Under the pieces are notes generated by a model that did not search any database, was not told the origin of the DNA, and saw nothing but the letters and a program-made list of their open reading frames with translations. The position numbers were made by a program, and so were the translations under genes. Source: Pseudomonadota bacterium (GTDB lineage Bacteria > Pseudomonadota > Gammaproteobacteria > Burkholderiales > Burkholderiaceae_B). From it: 64,000 nucleotides of DNA. Of this stretch, positions 1 through 7,180 are shown in pieces. The stretch spans positions 1-64,000 of the forward strand of contig JAEXRL010000022.1 in the NCBI GenBank assembly GCA_023440825.1. The letters are read 5' to 3'. How positions within the stretch are numbered: position 1 is the first letter of the stretch; every line of letters starts with the position of its first letter.

Positions 1-125
1 TGGAACGCCTGCCGCTGGCAAAAACGGTCGATGAAATTGAGGCCTTGTTGCCGTGGAATGTCCATGACCAGGATTTAGCCATGAATCTGGCTGCCTCGGA
101 ATAATGGGGTAGATGTACCGCTTAC
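1..125 (+). mobile_element. Right end of an IS66-family insertion sequence (cut by window edge)
   Basis: The end of a transposase reading frame stops at 104, and 14 bases later the sequence CGCTTAC (119-125) appears. IS66-family elements end in GTAAGCG/CGCTTAC inverted repeats just outside the transposase stop, so I place the element boundary at 125. The rest of the element lies left of the window. The 8 bases after 125 (gaagaaga) would be one copy of the target duplication, which cannot be confirmed without the left end. Confidence 0.7.
3..104 (+). CDS. IS66-family transposase TnpC, C-terminal fragment (5' truncated by window)
   Basis: The frame from base 3 reads ERLPLAKTVDEIEALLPWNV and continues 14 more residues to a TAA stop at 102-104. 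The ending with LP, a run of acidic and hydrophobic residues, then LLPWN is characteristic of the short C-terminal domain of IS66 transposases. Only about 33 residues are visible, so nothing can be said about the catalytic DDE residues or whether the copy is active. The position directly inside the terminal repeat at 119-125 supports the call. Confidence 0.7.
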   Translation, partial: ERLPLAKTVDEIEALLPWNVHDQDLAMNLAASE

Positions 126-140
126 GAAGAAGATGGCCGA

Positions 141-305
141 ATGAAACCGTCCTCGTACTATGATCGTATTGTGGATGTGATGGAAGAGCTCATGAAATTT
201 ACGTTACTGACTCGTGAGTGCGCTGATTATCTAGTCGACCGCTATAGTGAAAGAAAGGAAAGCGCCGAGGAGCTGTCCAAGCGAGTGAATCAGCGTAGTA
301 TTTAG
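141..305 (+). CDS. Small hypothetical protein, 54 aa
   Basis: An ATG at 141 opens a 54-residue frame ending at TAG 303-305. The product is charged and likely helical (MKPSSYYDRIVDVMEELMKF at the start, then many Glu, Lys and Arg), with no signal peptide or membrane segment. It begins 15 bases outside the IS66 end, so it may be an older gene whose promoter or 5' end was replaced by the insertion. A short GC hairpin with five Ts (314-331) follows it and could be a weak terminator. I do not recognise the family. Confidence 0.4.
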   Translation: MKPSSYYDRIVDVMEELMKFTLLTRECADYLVDRYSERKESAEELSKRVNQRSI

Positions 306-357
306 CTTCTATTCGCTTCGAGAGCGTTTTTCCTGAAATTGAATGGATTAGGTAGGC

Positions 358-669
358 ATGAATCAAAAAGAGGCGGTCAGTAAATTTGATGCCTTAGCTT
401 CCGAGCTGAGGCTTGATATTGTGAAGCTATTGGTGCAGTTTGGTGACGATGGTTTAGTGGCCGGAGAAATCAGCCTACAGTTGGCTATTCCTCCGACTAA
501 TCTATCTTTTCATCTAAAGACTCTGACACACGCTGGTCTTGTCCATGTAGAGCAAGAAGGGCGGTTTCAGCGCTATCGTGCTAATACCTCGGCATTGATG
601 AGTTTAGTGGGATATTTAATGGAGAAGTGTTGCGACAAGCAAACTAAACCAAAAACTGAATTGTGTTAG
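358..669 (+). CDS. ArsR/SmtB-family winged-helix regulator, 103 aa
   Basis: The length and pattern fit the ArsR family: FDALASELRLDIVKLL is helix 1-2, LAIPPTNLSFHLKTLTHAGLV is the recognition helix-turn-helix (about residues 43-63), and VEQEGRFQRYRA is the beta-wing. Members are dimeric repressors, often released by metal or arsenite ions. There is no ELCVCDL metal motif in helix 3; a Cys pair (CC) near residue 91 and a terminal Cys are the only Cys. No arsenic or metal-efflux gene is adjacent, so the regulator is an orphan here and its target is unknown. A near-palindrome at 682-701 lies just downstream. Confidence 0.8.
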   Translation: MNQKEAVSKFDALASELRLDIVKLLVQFGDDGLVAGEISLQLAIPPTNLSFHLKTLTHAGLVHVEQEGRFQRYRANTSALMSLVGYLMEKCCDKQTKPKTELC

Positions 670-681
670 TTGTTGAAAATA

Positions 682-701
682 GACTAGCTAATTAACTAGT
701 C
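682..701. repeat. 20-base near-perfect palindrome after arsR
   Basis: GACTAGCTAATTAACTAGTC is palindromic except for one mismatched pair. It lies 13 bases after the ArsR stop and lacks a T-run. It could be an operator or a hairpin at the transcript end. The rest of 670-941 has no gene; it holds three copies of the repeat described at 722-865 in AT-rich sequence. Confidence 0.4.
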
Positions 702-721
702 GATGATCAGTAACAAAATTT

Positions 722-740
722 AGTTCCCAATTATTTTGTC
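722..740 (+). repeat. Dispersed repeat, copy 1 (degenerate)
   Basis: AGTTCCCAATTATTTTGTC matches the best copy at 843-865 (core CAACTATTTTGTCCGTC) with one change, and loses similarity after GTC. It is in the same orientation as the copies at 778, 843 and 10643. Confidence 0.55.
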
Positions 741-777
741 ATTTTTAATTTTCGCGCTAGCTTACAACACCACACCC

Positions 778-796
778 AGTTTCCATCTATTTTGTC
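778..796 (+). repeat. Dispersed repeat, copy 2 (degenerate)
   Basis: AGTTTCCATCTATTTTGTC is a second diverged copy, 37 bases beyond copy 1. Like copy 1 it is followed by ATTT rather than CGTC. Confidence 0.5.
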
Positions 797-842
797 ATTT
801 CCCTTCAAATAACTCTCAAAAGCCTCCATTTCTACCCTTCCC

Positions 843-917
843 AGTTCCCAACTATTTTGTCCGTCTACAAAGTTGTGGGCGGACAATAAGGTCTTGAACT
901 AGAAAAAATAGTTGTAA
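843..917 (+). repeat. Dispersed repeat copy 3 forming an imperfect long hairpin
   Basis: The left arm CAACTATTTTGTCCG (850-864) is mirrored by CGGAC (about 882-886) and then by AAAAAATAGTTG (about 903-914), giving a bulged stem of roughly 70 bases. A YjaB-like ORF starts 25 bases after it. The layout (ORF, imperfect palindrome, ORF) recalls integron cassettes, but the outer motif GTTGTAA does not fit the integron core GTTRRRY, so I call it only a structured repeat. Confidence 0.5.
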
Positions 918-941
918 TCCAAATGTAGAGGTTGATGGTAA

Positions 942-1379
942 ATGAAGATTGAGAATACAGTAAAAGCAGAACATCAGCTGCTTATAAAAATTTGGGAGTC
1001 TTCGGTTCGAGCGACGCATGATTTCTTAGCCGAGAGCGATCTCCTTTAGTTAAAACCACTTATCCTAGATCAGTATTTCAAGACCGTTGACCTGAACGTT
1101 GCCAGGAATTGTGAGGGGGAGCTAGTAGGACTCTGTGGAGTGAGCAATAGCAATATTGAGATGCTGTTCATTGCGCCACAGTCACGAGGAAAAGGAGTTG
1201 GAGCGTTGCTTGCTTGGCATGCAATACGTGTCCAAGGTGCTACTAAGGTGGACGTCAATGAGCAAAACGGGCAGGCGCTAGGGTTTTATAAGCATTTAGG
1301 TTATCAAGTGATTGGACGTTCACCCCTTGATGGTCAGGGTAAGCCTTATCCGCTTCTGCATATGCGTCTTAACCCATAA
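942..1379 (+). pseudogene. GNAT acetyltransferase (YjaB-like) with an in-frame amber stop
   Basis: Read from ATG 942, the frame aligns along its length with the YjaB type of GNAT N-acetyltransferase: IWESSVRATHDFLAESD at the start, then IEMLFIAPQSRGKGVGALL (the acetyl-CoA-binding R/Q-x-x-G-x-G/A loop), then VNEQNGQALGFYKHLGY and KPYPLLHM at the end. A TAG codon at 1047-1049 interrupts it after 35 residues. There is no good start after the stop until GTG 1140, which would lose the first third of the fold. I read it as a recently inactivated gene; readthrough cannot be excluded. Confidence 0.8.
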
Positions 1380-1483
1380 TTTCTCTATCGTGTTCTAGTT
1401 CGTTTACCCGATGTGGATTTGATTGGTTAAAGGGTATAAATAGGGCTGGTTTTATAAGAATTTCAAAATGAGAGAGGGTGGAT

Positions 1484-1541
1484 AGTTCCTAACTATTTTA
1501 TCCGTCCACCACAGATATGGACGGATAAAATAGTTGAGAGC
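1484..1541 (+). repeat. Dispersed repeat copy 4 forming a perfect 18-bp hairpin
   Basis: AACTATTTTATCCGTCCA (1491-1508) and its exact reverse complement (1518-1535) are separated by 9 bases. The left arm with its flank matches the repeat at 843-865; the right arm is the only inverted copy in the window. This may be two mobile-element ends facing each other, or a structured recombination site. There is no T-run. The remainder of 1380-1542 has no gene. Confidence 0.7.
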
Positions 1542-1542
1542 T

Positions 1543-1746
1543 ATGATGGTAAAGATGAGAGCTTCACAAAATGGCTGAGAATTTTTAGAGGTCGAGCTAT
1601 GCTGTGAAAAAGCATACTGGACTTTTATTATAGATAAAGCGAAATCTTCATTCTCTGAAGTACAAACTGCCCGTCGTATTAAACAGGGGCATGGCCAAAG
1701 GCATAATAAGGACTGCATCAGCCAGAGTTTACTAGACGCTTTTTAG
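1543..1746 (+). pseudogene. Unknown small ORF with an in-frame opal stop
   Basis: ATG 1543 starts 8 bases after the hairpin arm ends at 1535. After 11 codons there is a TGA (1576-1578), then the same frame stays open for 55 more codons to TAG 1744-1746. The downstream part looks protein-like (YWTFIIDKAKSSFSEVQTAR). The bases around the start (ATGATGGTAAAGATGA) resemble those before the acetyltransferase start at 942, suggesting duplicated leader sequence. I do not recognise the product. Confidence 0.35.
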
Positions 1747-1768
1747 CCTCATAATACTCATTCAGGAG

Positions 1769-1900
1769 ATGATTATTAGCACGGCACGATTTACGTAAGA
1801 ACTCAAACTTGAAGCGGTAAAGCAAATCCCTCAGTACCAGTATCTGGTGACCGACGTGGCCAAGCGAATGGGCGTATCAACTCATACTCAGCCAGCATGG
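1769..1900 (+). pseudogene. Remnant of an IS3-family OrfA (helix-turn-helix transposase subunit)
   Basis: The frame from ATG 1769 reads a short lead (MIISTARFT), a TAA at 1796-1798, then ELKLEAVKQI and VTDVAKRMGVSTHT. This matches the N-terminal helix-turn-helix of IS3/IS911 OrfA, normally (K)FT-x-EFK-x-EAVK followed by VAxxLGVSTHSLYAW. Similarity ends near Trp at 1898-1900, and no OrfB follows. It is a broken 5' fragment of an insertion sequence. The bases from 1901 to 2063 show nothing I can identify. Confidence 0.7.
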
Positions 1901-2063
1901 ACATCCCGCGCCCCTTTCGCCGCTATACTTCGAACGGCAAGATTTTTCTTAGGCGACGAACTGTCCATAAAAGTCTGGCTGATCCACCTTTCACGAGAAC
2001 TTTTTACCTGTGGGCAGGTCAAAGGTAGATTAGGCGTATATTGATTTTTATTTTTTGTAGACG

Positions 2064-2390
2064 ATGGCACGTATAACAATACAAGCGGTGTTGAGATTGC
2101 TTTACCCACTGTTCGCAGTGCTGGTAGTGTTATCGTCGTTCAATGTGACTGCTCACGCTGAGGCTCCCCTTTCGTTATCTCCTGCCCATGTACTGGAGAG
2201 CTCCACTCTCCCCACGCCGGTTTCTAAAACCTTGTTATCGACGTGCGGAGCACATATATGCTGCATTAACGTCCCTGCGGAGCAGAGTGCACTGGCGGGT
2301 GTCATGCCGTATAACACGCTTGCTTATGCTTGTTACCAACAGGTAGCAGTGGTGTCGTCCCATAGTCCTGATACTCCCCCTCCACGATAA
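2064..2390 (+). CDS. Small exported protein with a CC motif, 108 aa
   Basis: The product has an N-terminal signal peptide (Arg near the start, hydrophobic LLYPLFAVLVVLSSF, likely cleavage after AHA near residue 32). The mature part has CGAHICC around residues 61-67 and ends in DTPPPR. The exported protein at 12102-12464 has the same plan and ends in STPPPK, so the two may be relatives. Small exported proteins ending in a Pro-rich PPR-type tail are common beside metal genes (CopL/CzcI-like, DUF2946-like), but that is recollection of a pattern and not proof. It lies 205 bases upstream of ccmA. Confidence 0.55.
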   Translation: MARITIQAVLRLLYPLFAVLVVLSSFNVTAHAEAPLSLSPAHVLESSTLPTPVSKTLLSTCGAHICCINVPAEQSALAGVMPYNTLAYACYQQVAVVSSHSPDTPPPR

Positions 2391-2560
2391 AGACGAATAA
2401 CGTATTTTTCTAAAAGTCTATCGGGAGCGGTAAGGCATATAGCGCCTTAGTCCGTACATATCTATTCATACATGTTGTTTGGCAGTTCACCGTCGCGGTG
2501 TGTGACAGGTGTGCTAGTGATCTGTATGGGTCAGAAGAACAACATTTTTGCGTGCGTCAT

Positions 2561-2595
2561 CTAACCGCAATGGTTAGGAGCGCAGGGAGGGCGCA
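2561..2595 (+). promoter_or_regulatory. Leader hairpin and ribosome binding site of ccmA
   Basis: CTAACC (2561-2566) pairs with GGTTAG (2572-2577), a 6-bp stem just upstream of a strong purine Shine-Dalgarno tract (GCAGGGAGGG, 2582-2591) and the ccmA ATG at 2596. A second small stem, TAAGGC/GCCTTA, lies at 2431-2449. I see no convincing promoter boxes in 2391-2560. Confidence 0.3.
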
Positions 2596-3213
2596 ATGTT
2601 AGAGGTGATTGATATTTCGTGCCGTAAGGGCGGGAAAGCTCTATTTACGCACTTGAGTTTTCAAGTGATGCCGGGCCAATGCTGGGTGATAGAAGGAGGT
2701 AACGGCAGTGGCAAAACCAGTTTGCTGCGCATTGTGGCGAATCTTTCGCAACCAGAAACTGGCACTTTGCAGTGGAAAGGGCAGGCTATTGCTGAAGTAG
2801 AACCCGACTATAGGCACCACATTTTGTATGGGGGCCATAGCGCGGGGGTGAGTGGTCAGCTGAGCGTACAAGAGAATTTGAACTTCTTATTGTCCATGGA
2901 CGGAGTGGCGTCTGAGCAGAGCGTGTATATGGGGGCTTTAAAGCGCTGTGGGCTTTTTTCGCTACGCCATCAGCAGGTACAAAAATTATCTGCGGGGCAG
3001 AAAAAACGCTGCTTTCTAGTACGGCTGGCCTTAAGTCAACGGCCGCTATGGGTACTAGATGAACAACTCACTGCGTTGGATCAAGCTGGGCAGGACTTAT
3101 TAGGGGAGTTGGTGGCCCAGCAGCTAGCAGCAGGCGGTGCGGTAGTGATGACCAGTCATCAGCCTGTGTCTTGGCCAGTAGCCTTGCGCAGTGTGCACTT
3201 GGGGGCAGCATGA
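2596..3213 (+). CDS. ccmA: CcmA, ATPase of the CcmABCD heme-handling ABC complex
   Basis: A 205-residue cytoplasmic ABC ATPase of the usual CcmA length. Walker A is GGNGSGKTS (residues 34-42), the signature is LSAGQKKR (about 133-140), and Walker B is WVLDEQLTALD. Most CcmA proteins have DEP where this one has DEQ, a small departure. With CcmB, CcmC and CcmD it drives ATP-dependent release of holo-CcmE from CcmC, so that heme on CcmE can pass to apocytochrome c. It is the first gene of a nine-gene operon; its TGA overlaps the ccmB start by four bases. Confidence 0.95.
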   Translation: MLEVIDISCRKGGKALFTHLSFQVMPGQCWVIEGGNGSGKTSLLRIVANLSQPETGTLQWKGQAIAEVEPDYRHHILYGGHSAGVSGQLSVQENLNFLLSMDGVASEQSVYMGALKRCGLFSLRHQQVQKLSAGQKKRCFLVRLALSQRPLWVLDEQLTALDQAGQDLLGELVAQQLAAGGAVVMTSHQPVSWPVALRSVHLGAA

Positions 3214-3878
3214 ATGCGCTGTTTTTCTCGGTGCTCAAGCGCGAGTATTACGCCTGTATACGCAAGCCCAATGATTGGGTGAGTGCGGTGTTTTTCTTTT
3301 TATTGGTGTGCAGTCTGTTTCCTATTGCCATAGGTGCTAATAGAGAATTGCTGTATCAGATGGCGCCGGGCATTTTTTGGATTGCGTTAGTGCTGGCCCT
3401 TATGTTGTCGGTGGCGAAGGTGTTTGAGGATGATGCACACAGTGGGGTCTTAGAACAGGTTTTCTTTAGTCACATATCATTACCTGGTTGGGTGTTTGCC
3501 AAAGTGGTTGCGCATGCCCTCATTCTGATGCTTCTTTTTGTCGCCGTTATTCCCCTTTTTGCGATTTTCTTTGGCCTTTCTGTAGCGGATGCCTTGGTAT
3601 TAGCCGCGACCGTGGTGTTGGGCATTCCTACCTTGTGTTTCATAGGGGCAATGGGCGCGGCCTTAATGCTGGGGTTGCGCGTAGGGGGCGTCATTTTGTC
3701 CCTAGTGATCTTTCCATTTTTTATTCCGATTTTGATTTTCGGGGTTGGGGCAGCACAAGCCGTACAAATGGGTTTCTCACCGGTAGACAACCTGTCTGTT
3801 TTGCTCGCTTTTTTCTTAGTCGTTTCGTTCTTTTCACCCTTTGTAATTTCGTTTTCATTAAGAATATCAATGGATTAG
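3210..3878 (+). CDS. ccmB: CcmB, membrane subunit of the heme-handling ABC complex
   Basis: 222 residues with about six hydrophobic segments, the standard size of CcmB. The start at 3210 gives MNALFFSVLKREYY and an ATGA overlap with ccmA; an upstream in-frame start at 3171 would add 13 residues overlapping ccmA and is less likely. The protein sits in the inner membrane with CcmA and CcmC and supports release of heme-loaded CcmE. Order and spacing leave little doubt. Confidence 0.93.
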   Translation: MNALFFSVLKREYYACIRKPNDWVSAVFFFLLVCSLFPIAIGANRELLYQMAPGIFWIALVLALMLSVAKVFEDDAHSGVLEQVFFSHISLPGWVFAKVVAHALILMLLFVAVIPLFAIFFGLSVADALVLAATVVLGIPTLCFIGAMGAALMLGLRVGGVILSLVIFPFFIPILIFGVGAAQAVQMGFSPVDNLSVLLAFFLVVSFFSPFVISFSLRISMD

Positions 3879-3885
3879 TAAGTCA

Positions 3886-4632
3886 ATGAAATTTCTTTAT
3901 GCCTATGCTTCACCGTATAAGTTTTATGAACTTGCAAGTCGGTTGGTCCCTGTGTTTGCCGTATTGGCCGTGTTGTTTGTCGTAGCGGGTTTGTATGTGG
4001 GATTTTTTTTAGCACCTACAGACTTTCAACAGGGCGAAGGGTACCGGATTATTTTTCTGCATGTGCCAGTGTCGTGGATGTCTATGTTGGTCTACTTGAC
4101 CATGGGTTTTTGGTCGGCGATTTGCCTGATTTTTAATAGTCGGATGGCAGCGCTCTTGGCGGCCGCTCTGGCCCCAACCGGTGCCCTATTTACCGTGCTG
4201 TCTTTGGTGACCGGAGCGTTGTGGGGGCAACCCATGTGGGGGACATGGTGGGTGTGGGATGCGCGCCTTACCTCAGAACTCATCTTGCTGTTTTTATACA
4301 TAGGTTTCTTGGCGTTGCGTAGCGCGATTGAGGAACCTAAGCGAGCCGATCAAGCGGCTTCAGTATTGGCCTTACTAGGCACCATCAATATTCCCATTAT
4401 TTATTTTTCTGTGCAGTGGTGGAACACCTTGCACCAAGGAGCTTCTGTGTCGCTAGTGCAGGCGCCCGCTATGGCAACGGTAATGCTCACAGGCATGTTG
4501 CTGATGGTGGCAGCGGCATGGAGCTACACACTTGCGGTGGTGTTGAGCCGCACGAAACGACTGATTGTGGCGCGTGAGGCACACGCTGCATGGGTCAAAA
4601 ACCTAGGGGGTAAGAACAATGCACTGGTCTAG
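3886..4632 (+). CDS. ccmC: CcmC, heme lyase that loads CcmE
   Basis: A 248-residue six-helix membrane protein of the heme-handling family. The periplasmic tryptophan-rich WWD motif is visible as WGTWWVWDARLTSE (about residues 120-133). The two conserved heme-ligand histidines lie in FLHVPVSWM (about 56) and WWNTLHQGAS (about 184). CcmC binds heme and attaches it covalently to the histidine of CcmE. Its 3' end overlaps ccmD by 14 bases in another frame, which suggests coupled translation. Confidence 0.95.
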   Translation: MKFLYAYASPYKFYELASRLVPVFAVLAVLFVVAGLYVGFFLAPTDFQQGEGYRIIFLHVPVSWMSMLVYLTMGFWSAICLIFNSRMAALLAAALAPTGALFTVLSLVTGALWGQPMWGTWWVWDARLTSELILLFLYIGFLALRSAIEEPKRADQAASVLALLGTINIPIIYFSVQWWNTLHQGASVSLVQAPAMATVMLTGMLLMVAAAWSYTLAVVLSRTKRLIVAREAHAAWVKNLGGKNNALV

Positions 4633-4789
4633 TGTGAGCGAGTTTATCGCGATGGGCGGTTATGCCATGTATGTATGGGGTTCTTTTTTGGCCTGTGTGC
4701 TCCTCATTGTGTTGGAGGTGTACGTCTTAACCGTCAAGAACAACAAAGTGATGGCCTTGGTGGCACAACATGGAGGGGACGATGCGTAA
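4619..4789 (+). CDS. ccmD: CcmD, small membrane subunit of the CcmABCD complex
   Basis: A 56-residue protein beginning MHWSSVSEFIAMGGYAMYVW, with one membrane helix (FLACVLLIVLEVYVL) and a polar C-terminus. The FxAMGGYAxYVW beginning and single helix are typical of CcmD, which keeps CcmE associated with CcmC and the ABC subunits. It overlaps ccmC by 14 bases and ccmE by 8 bases. The product is below common gene-calling length limits, but position and sequence both support it. Confidence 0.92.
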   Translation: MHWSSVSEFIAMGGYAMYVWGSFLACVLLIVLEVYVLTVKNNKVMALVAQHGGDDA

Positions 4790-5237
4790 ACGTCAACGTC
4801 GATTGATAGGGGTGATAGGGGGCGTCGTGGTATTGGCTGCGGCGACTTTTCTAGTGCTAAACGCTTTCCAAAGCAGCTTGGTGTTCTTCTTTACGCCTAC
4901 CGAAGTTTCTGAAGGAACAAGCCCGAACAAGAAAGTGTTTAGGGTGGGCGGCTTGGTGTTAGAGGGCAGTATCCAGAAACAAGAGGTAGGTAACAAATTG
5001 GATGTGAGTTTCGTGGTGACGGACAGAGTATCGCAAGTGCCTATTCGTTATAGCGGCATTCTCCCTGATCTTTTTCAGGAGGGTAAGGGAGTAGTAGTGC
5101 AAGGGGTGTTACAGAGCAACGGTGTCTTTATCGCCCAAGAAGTGCTGGCTAAGCACGATGAAAACTATATGCCGCCAGAGGCTCAGCATGCAATGGATCA
5201 GGCGCAAGGCCAACGTACCGTAGTAGGGGCACCATGA
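4782..5237 (+). CDS. ccmE: CcmE, periplasmic heme chaperone
   Basis: 151 residues: a basic start (MRKRQRR), one N-terminal membrane anchor, then an OB-fold periplasmic domain. The heme-binding histidine is His125 in VLAKHDENYM, the family signature, with the following tyrosine conserved. CcmE takes heme from CcmC and hands it to the CcmF/H ligation complex. I chose ATG 4782 over 4770 because the strong Shine-Dalgarno GGAGGGGAC (4772-4780) lies just before it. The TGA overlaps the ccmF ATG. Confidence 0.94.
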   Translation: MRKRQRRLIGVIGGVVVLAAATFLVLNAFQSSLVFFFTPTEVSEGTSPNKKVFRVGGLVLEGSIQKQEVGNKLDVSFVVTDRVSQVPIRYSGILPDLFQEGKGVVVQGVLQSNGVFIAQEVLAKHDENYMPPEAQHAMDQAQGQRTVVGAP

Positions 5238-7180
5238 TTGCAGAACTTGGAAATTTCACTCTGATTTTGGCCTTGGTCGTGGCAGCGATACAAGGCATAG
5301 TCGTGCTCGTGGGGGCACAACGGGGCAATTTGGCGTGGATGGCGTTAGCACGGCCCGCGGCGGCGACTCAGTTTCTGCTGATTAGTATCAGCTTACTGTG
5401 CTTAATGTGGTCCTTTATTGTAAAGGACTTTTCAGTGTCCTATGTAGCACATAACTCGAATTCACAGCTACCCGTGTTCTATCGTATTGCTGCGGTGTGG
5501 GGTGGGCATGAGGGGTCGTTATTGCTGTGGATGTTTATACAAACCGGTTGGGCCTTTGCGGTCAGTCGATTTTCTAATTCGTTGCCGAACATGATGGTGA
5601 CGCGGGTGTTAGGTGTACTGGGCTTGGTGTCGACAGGTTTTTTGCTGTTTATTTTGGCTACTTCTAACCCGTTTGAGCGCATTTTTCCGGTGCCCGTAGA
5701 TGGCTTAGATCTGAATACATTGTTGCAAGACATTGGGTTAATTATTCACCCGCCCTTGTTGTATATGGGCTATGTGGGCTTTTCTGTGACCTTTGCCTTT
5801 GCGATTGCGGCGTTGTTGGCTGGCAGACTGGATGCTACATGGGCCCGTTGGTCGCGGCCGTGGGCAACTGTGGCGTGGCTGTTTCTGACTTTAGGCATTG
5901 CCGTGGGCAGTTGGTGGGCCTACTACGAGTTAGGCTGGGGAGGGTGGTGGTTTTGGGATCCGGTAGAAAACTCGTCATTTATCCCATGGTTAGTCGGTAC
6001 AGCCTTAATACATTCGTTGGCCGTGACAGAGAAGCGGGGCAGCTTCAAGAATTGGACGGTACTGTTGGCCATCAGCACTTTTTCATTATCCATTTTGGGT
6101 GCGTTTTTAGTGCGCTCAGGGGTGTTGACCTCGGTACATGCGTTTGCAACGGACCCACGCAGAGGGGTCTTTATCTTGATGTTATTTACGGTAGTGGTGG
6201 GTAGCTCACTGCTGCTGTTTGCATGGCGAGCCAGCAAAATTAGTGGTGGTGGTCGATTCTCGGCGGTGTCTAAAGAGTCGCTGTTGTTAAGCAATAACGT
6301 GTTATTGACGGTGGCGGCAGCGACTGTGTTATTGGGGACCTTATACCCTTTGTTTGTTGATGCGCTAGGCTTAGGGAAGATCTCTGTTGGCCCACCCTAC
6401 TTTAACCGCGTATTTATCCCGCTGATGCTGCCTGCACTGGGCCTGATCGTGTTTGGGGTGTGGGCAAATTGGAAGCAGTCTACGATTCGTGGTTTGTGCT
6501 CACAGTTGCGTTGGCCTTTCGTGTTGAGTGTCGCTGTAGGTGCTGCTTTCCCGTTGATATATGGTGAGTGGCGGCCGGGAGCAGCAATAGGTGCCATGTT
6601 CGCCGCGTGGATTGCGATAGGCAGTTTGTGGGAGGTGATACAGCGTGTACGTGCCACCAAAAAAGGTGTGATGGCACAACCTTTGCACTGGTTGGGTATG
6701 CATCTTGCCCATATAGGGGTGGCAGTATTTGTACTGGGTGTGACCACGGTGAGCAGTTATGAAACCGAAACGGATATGGTACTGCAACCGGGACAAACGG
6801 CGCCTATAGGGAACTACCAAGTACGCTTTTTGGGTGTGCATCCCGTGCAAGGCCCTAACTATCAGGCGCAAGTCGGCACCTTAGCGGTACAGGCACAAGG
6901 GCAGACACGTTTCACACTGTATCCCGAAAAAAGAACGTATTTTTCTTCGGCATTACCAATGACCGAAGCGGCGATTCATGCCACAGGCTTGCGTCATATC
7001 TATACCGCGCTGGGCGATGAAGTCACTGAGGGCGCATGGAGTGTGCGCTTGCACTATAAGCCGCTCGTAGACTTCATCTGGCTAGGCTGTATTTTGATGG
7101 CGCTAGGTGGTGGTGTGGCAATTAGTGATCGCCGCTATCGCATGCGTCAAAAGCGTCATTCTGCACCGGAGGTTACGTGA
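5234..7180 (+). CDS. ccmF: CcmF, cytochrome c heme lyase
   Basis: A 648-residue polytopic inner-membrane protein, the normal CcmF size. The WWD domain is GGWWFWDPVENSSFIPWL (about residues 236-253), and several histidines lie in periplasmic or membrane positions (for example in LIIHPPLLY). CcmF with CcmH/I attaches heme to the CXXCH motif of apocytochromes c. It overlaps ccmE by four bases (ATGA) and ccmG by four bases (GTGA). Confidence 0.95.
   Translation: MIAELGNFTLILALVVAAIQGIVVLVGAQRGNLAWMALARPAAATQFLLISISLLCLMWSFIVKDFSVSYVAHNSNSQLPVFYRIAAVWGGHEGSLLLWMFIQTGWAFAVSRFSNSLPNMMVTRVLGVLGLVSTGFLLFILATSNPFERIFPVPVDGLDLNTLLQDIGLIIHPPLLYMGYVGFSVTFAFAIAALLAGRLDATWARWSRPWATVAWLFLTLGIAVGSWWAYYELGWGGWWFWDPVENSSFIPWLVGTALIHSLAVTEKRGSFKNWTVLLAISTFSLSILGAFLVRSGVLTSVHAFATDPRRGVFILMLFTVVVGSSLLLFAWRASKISGGGRFSAVSKESLLLSNNVLLTVAAATVLLGTLYPLFVDALGLGKISVGPPYFNRVFIPLMLPALGLIVFGVWANWKQSTIRGLCSQLRWPFVLSVAVGAAFPLIYGEWRPGAAIGAMFAAWIAIGSLWEVIQRVRATKKGVMAQPLHWLGMHLAHIGVAVFVLGVTTVSSYETETDMVLQPGQTAPIGNYQVRFLGVHPVQGPNYQAQVGTLAVQAQGQTRFTLYPEKRTYFSSALPMTEAAIHATGLRHIYTALGDEVTEGAWSVRLHYKPLVDFIWLGCILMALGGGVAISDRRYRMRQKRHSAPEVT

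Noticed and set aside
843..1541. True integron attC sites
   Set aside because: The outer motifs do not match RYYYAAC/GTTRRRY, one hairpin is perfect rather than imperfect, and no integrase gene is in the window. Kept only as a hypothesis.
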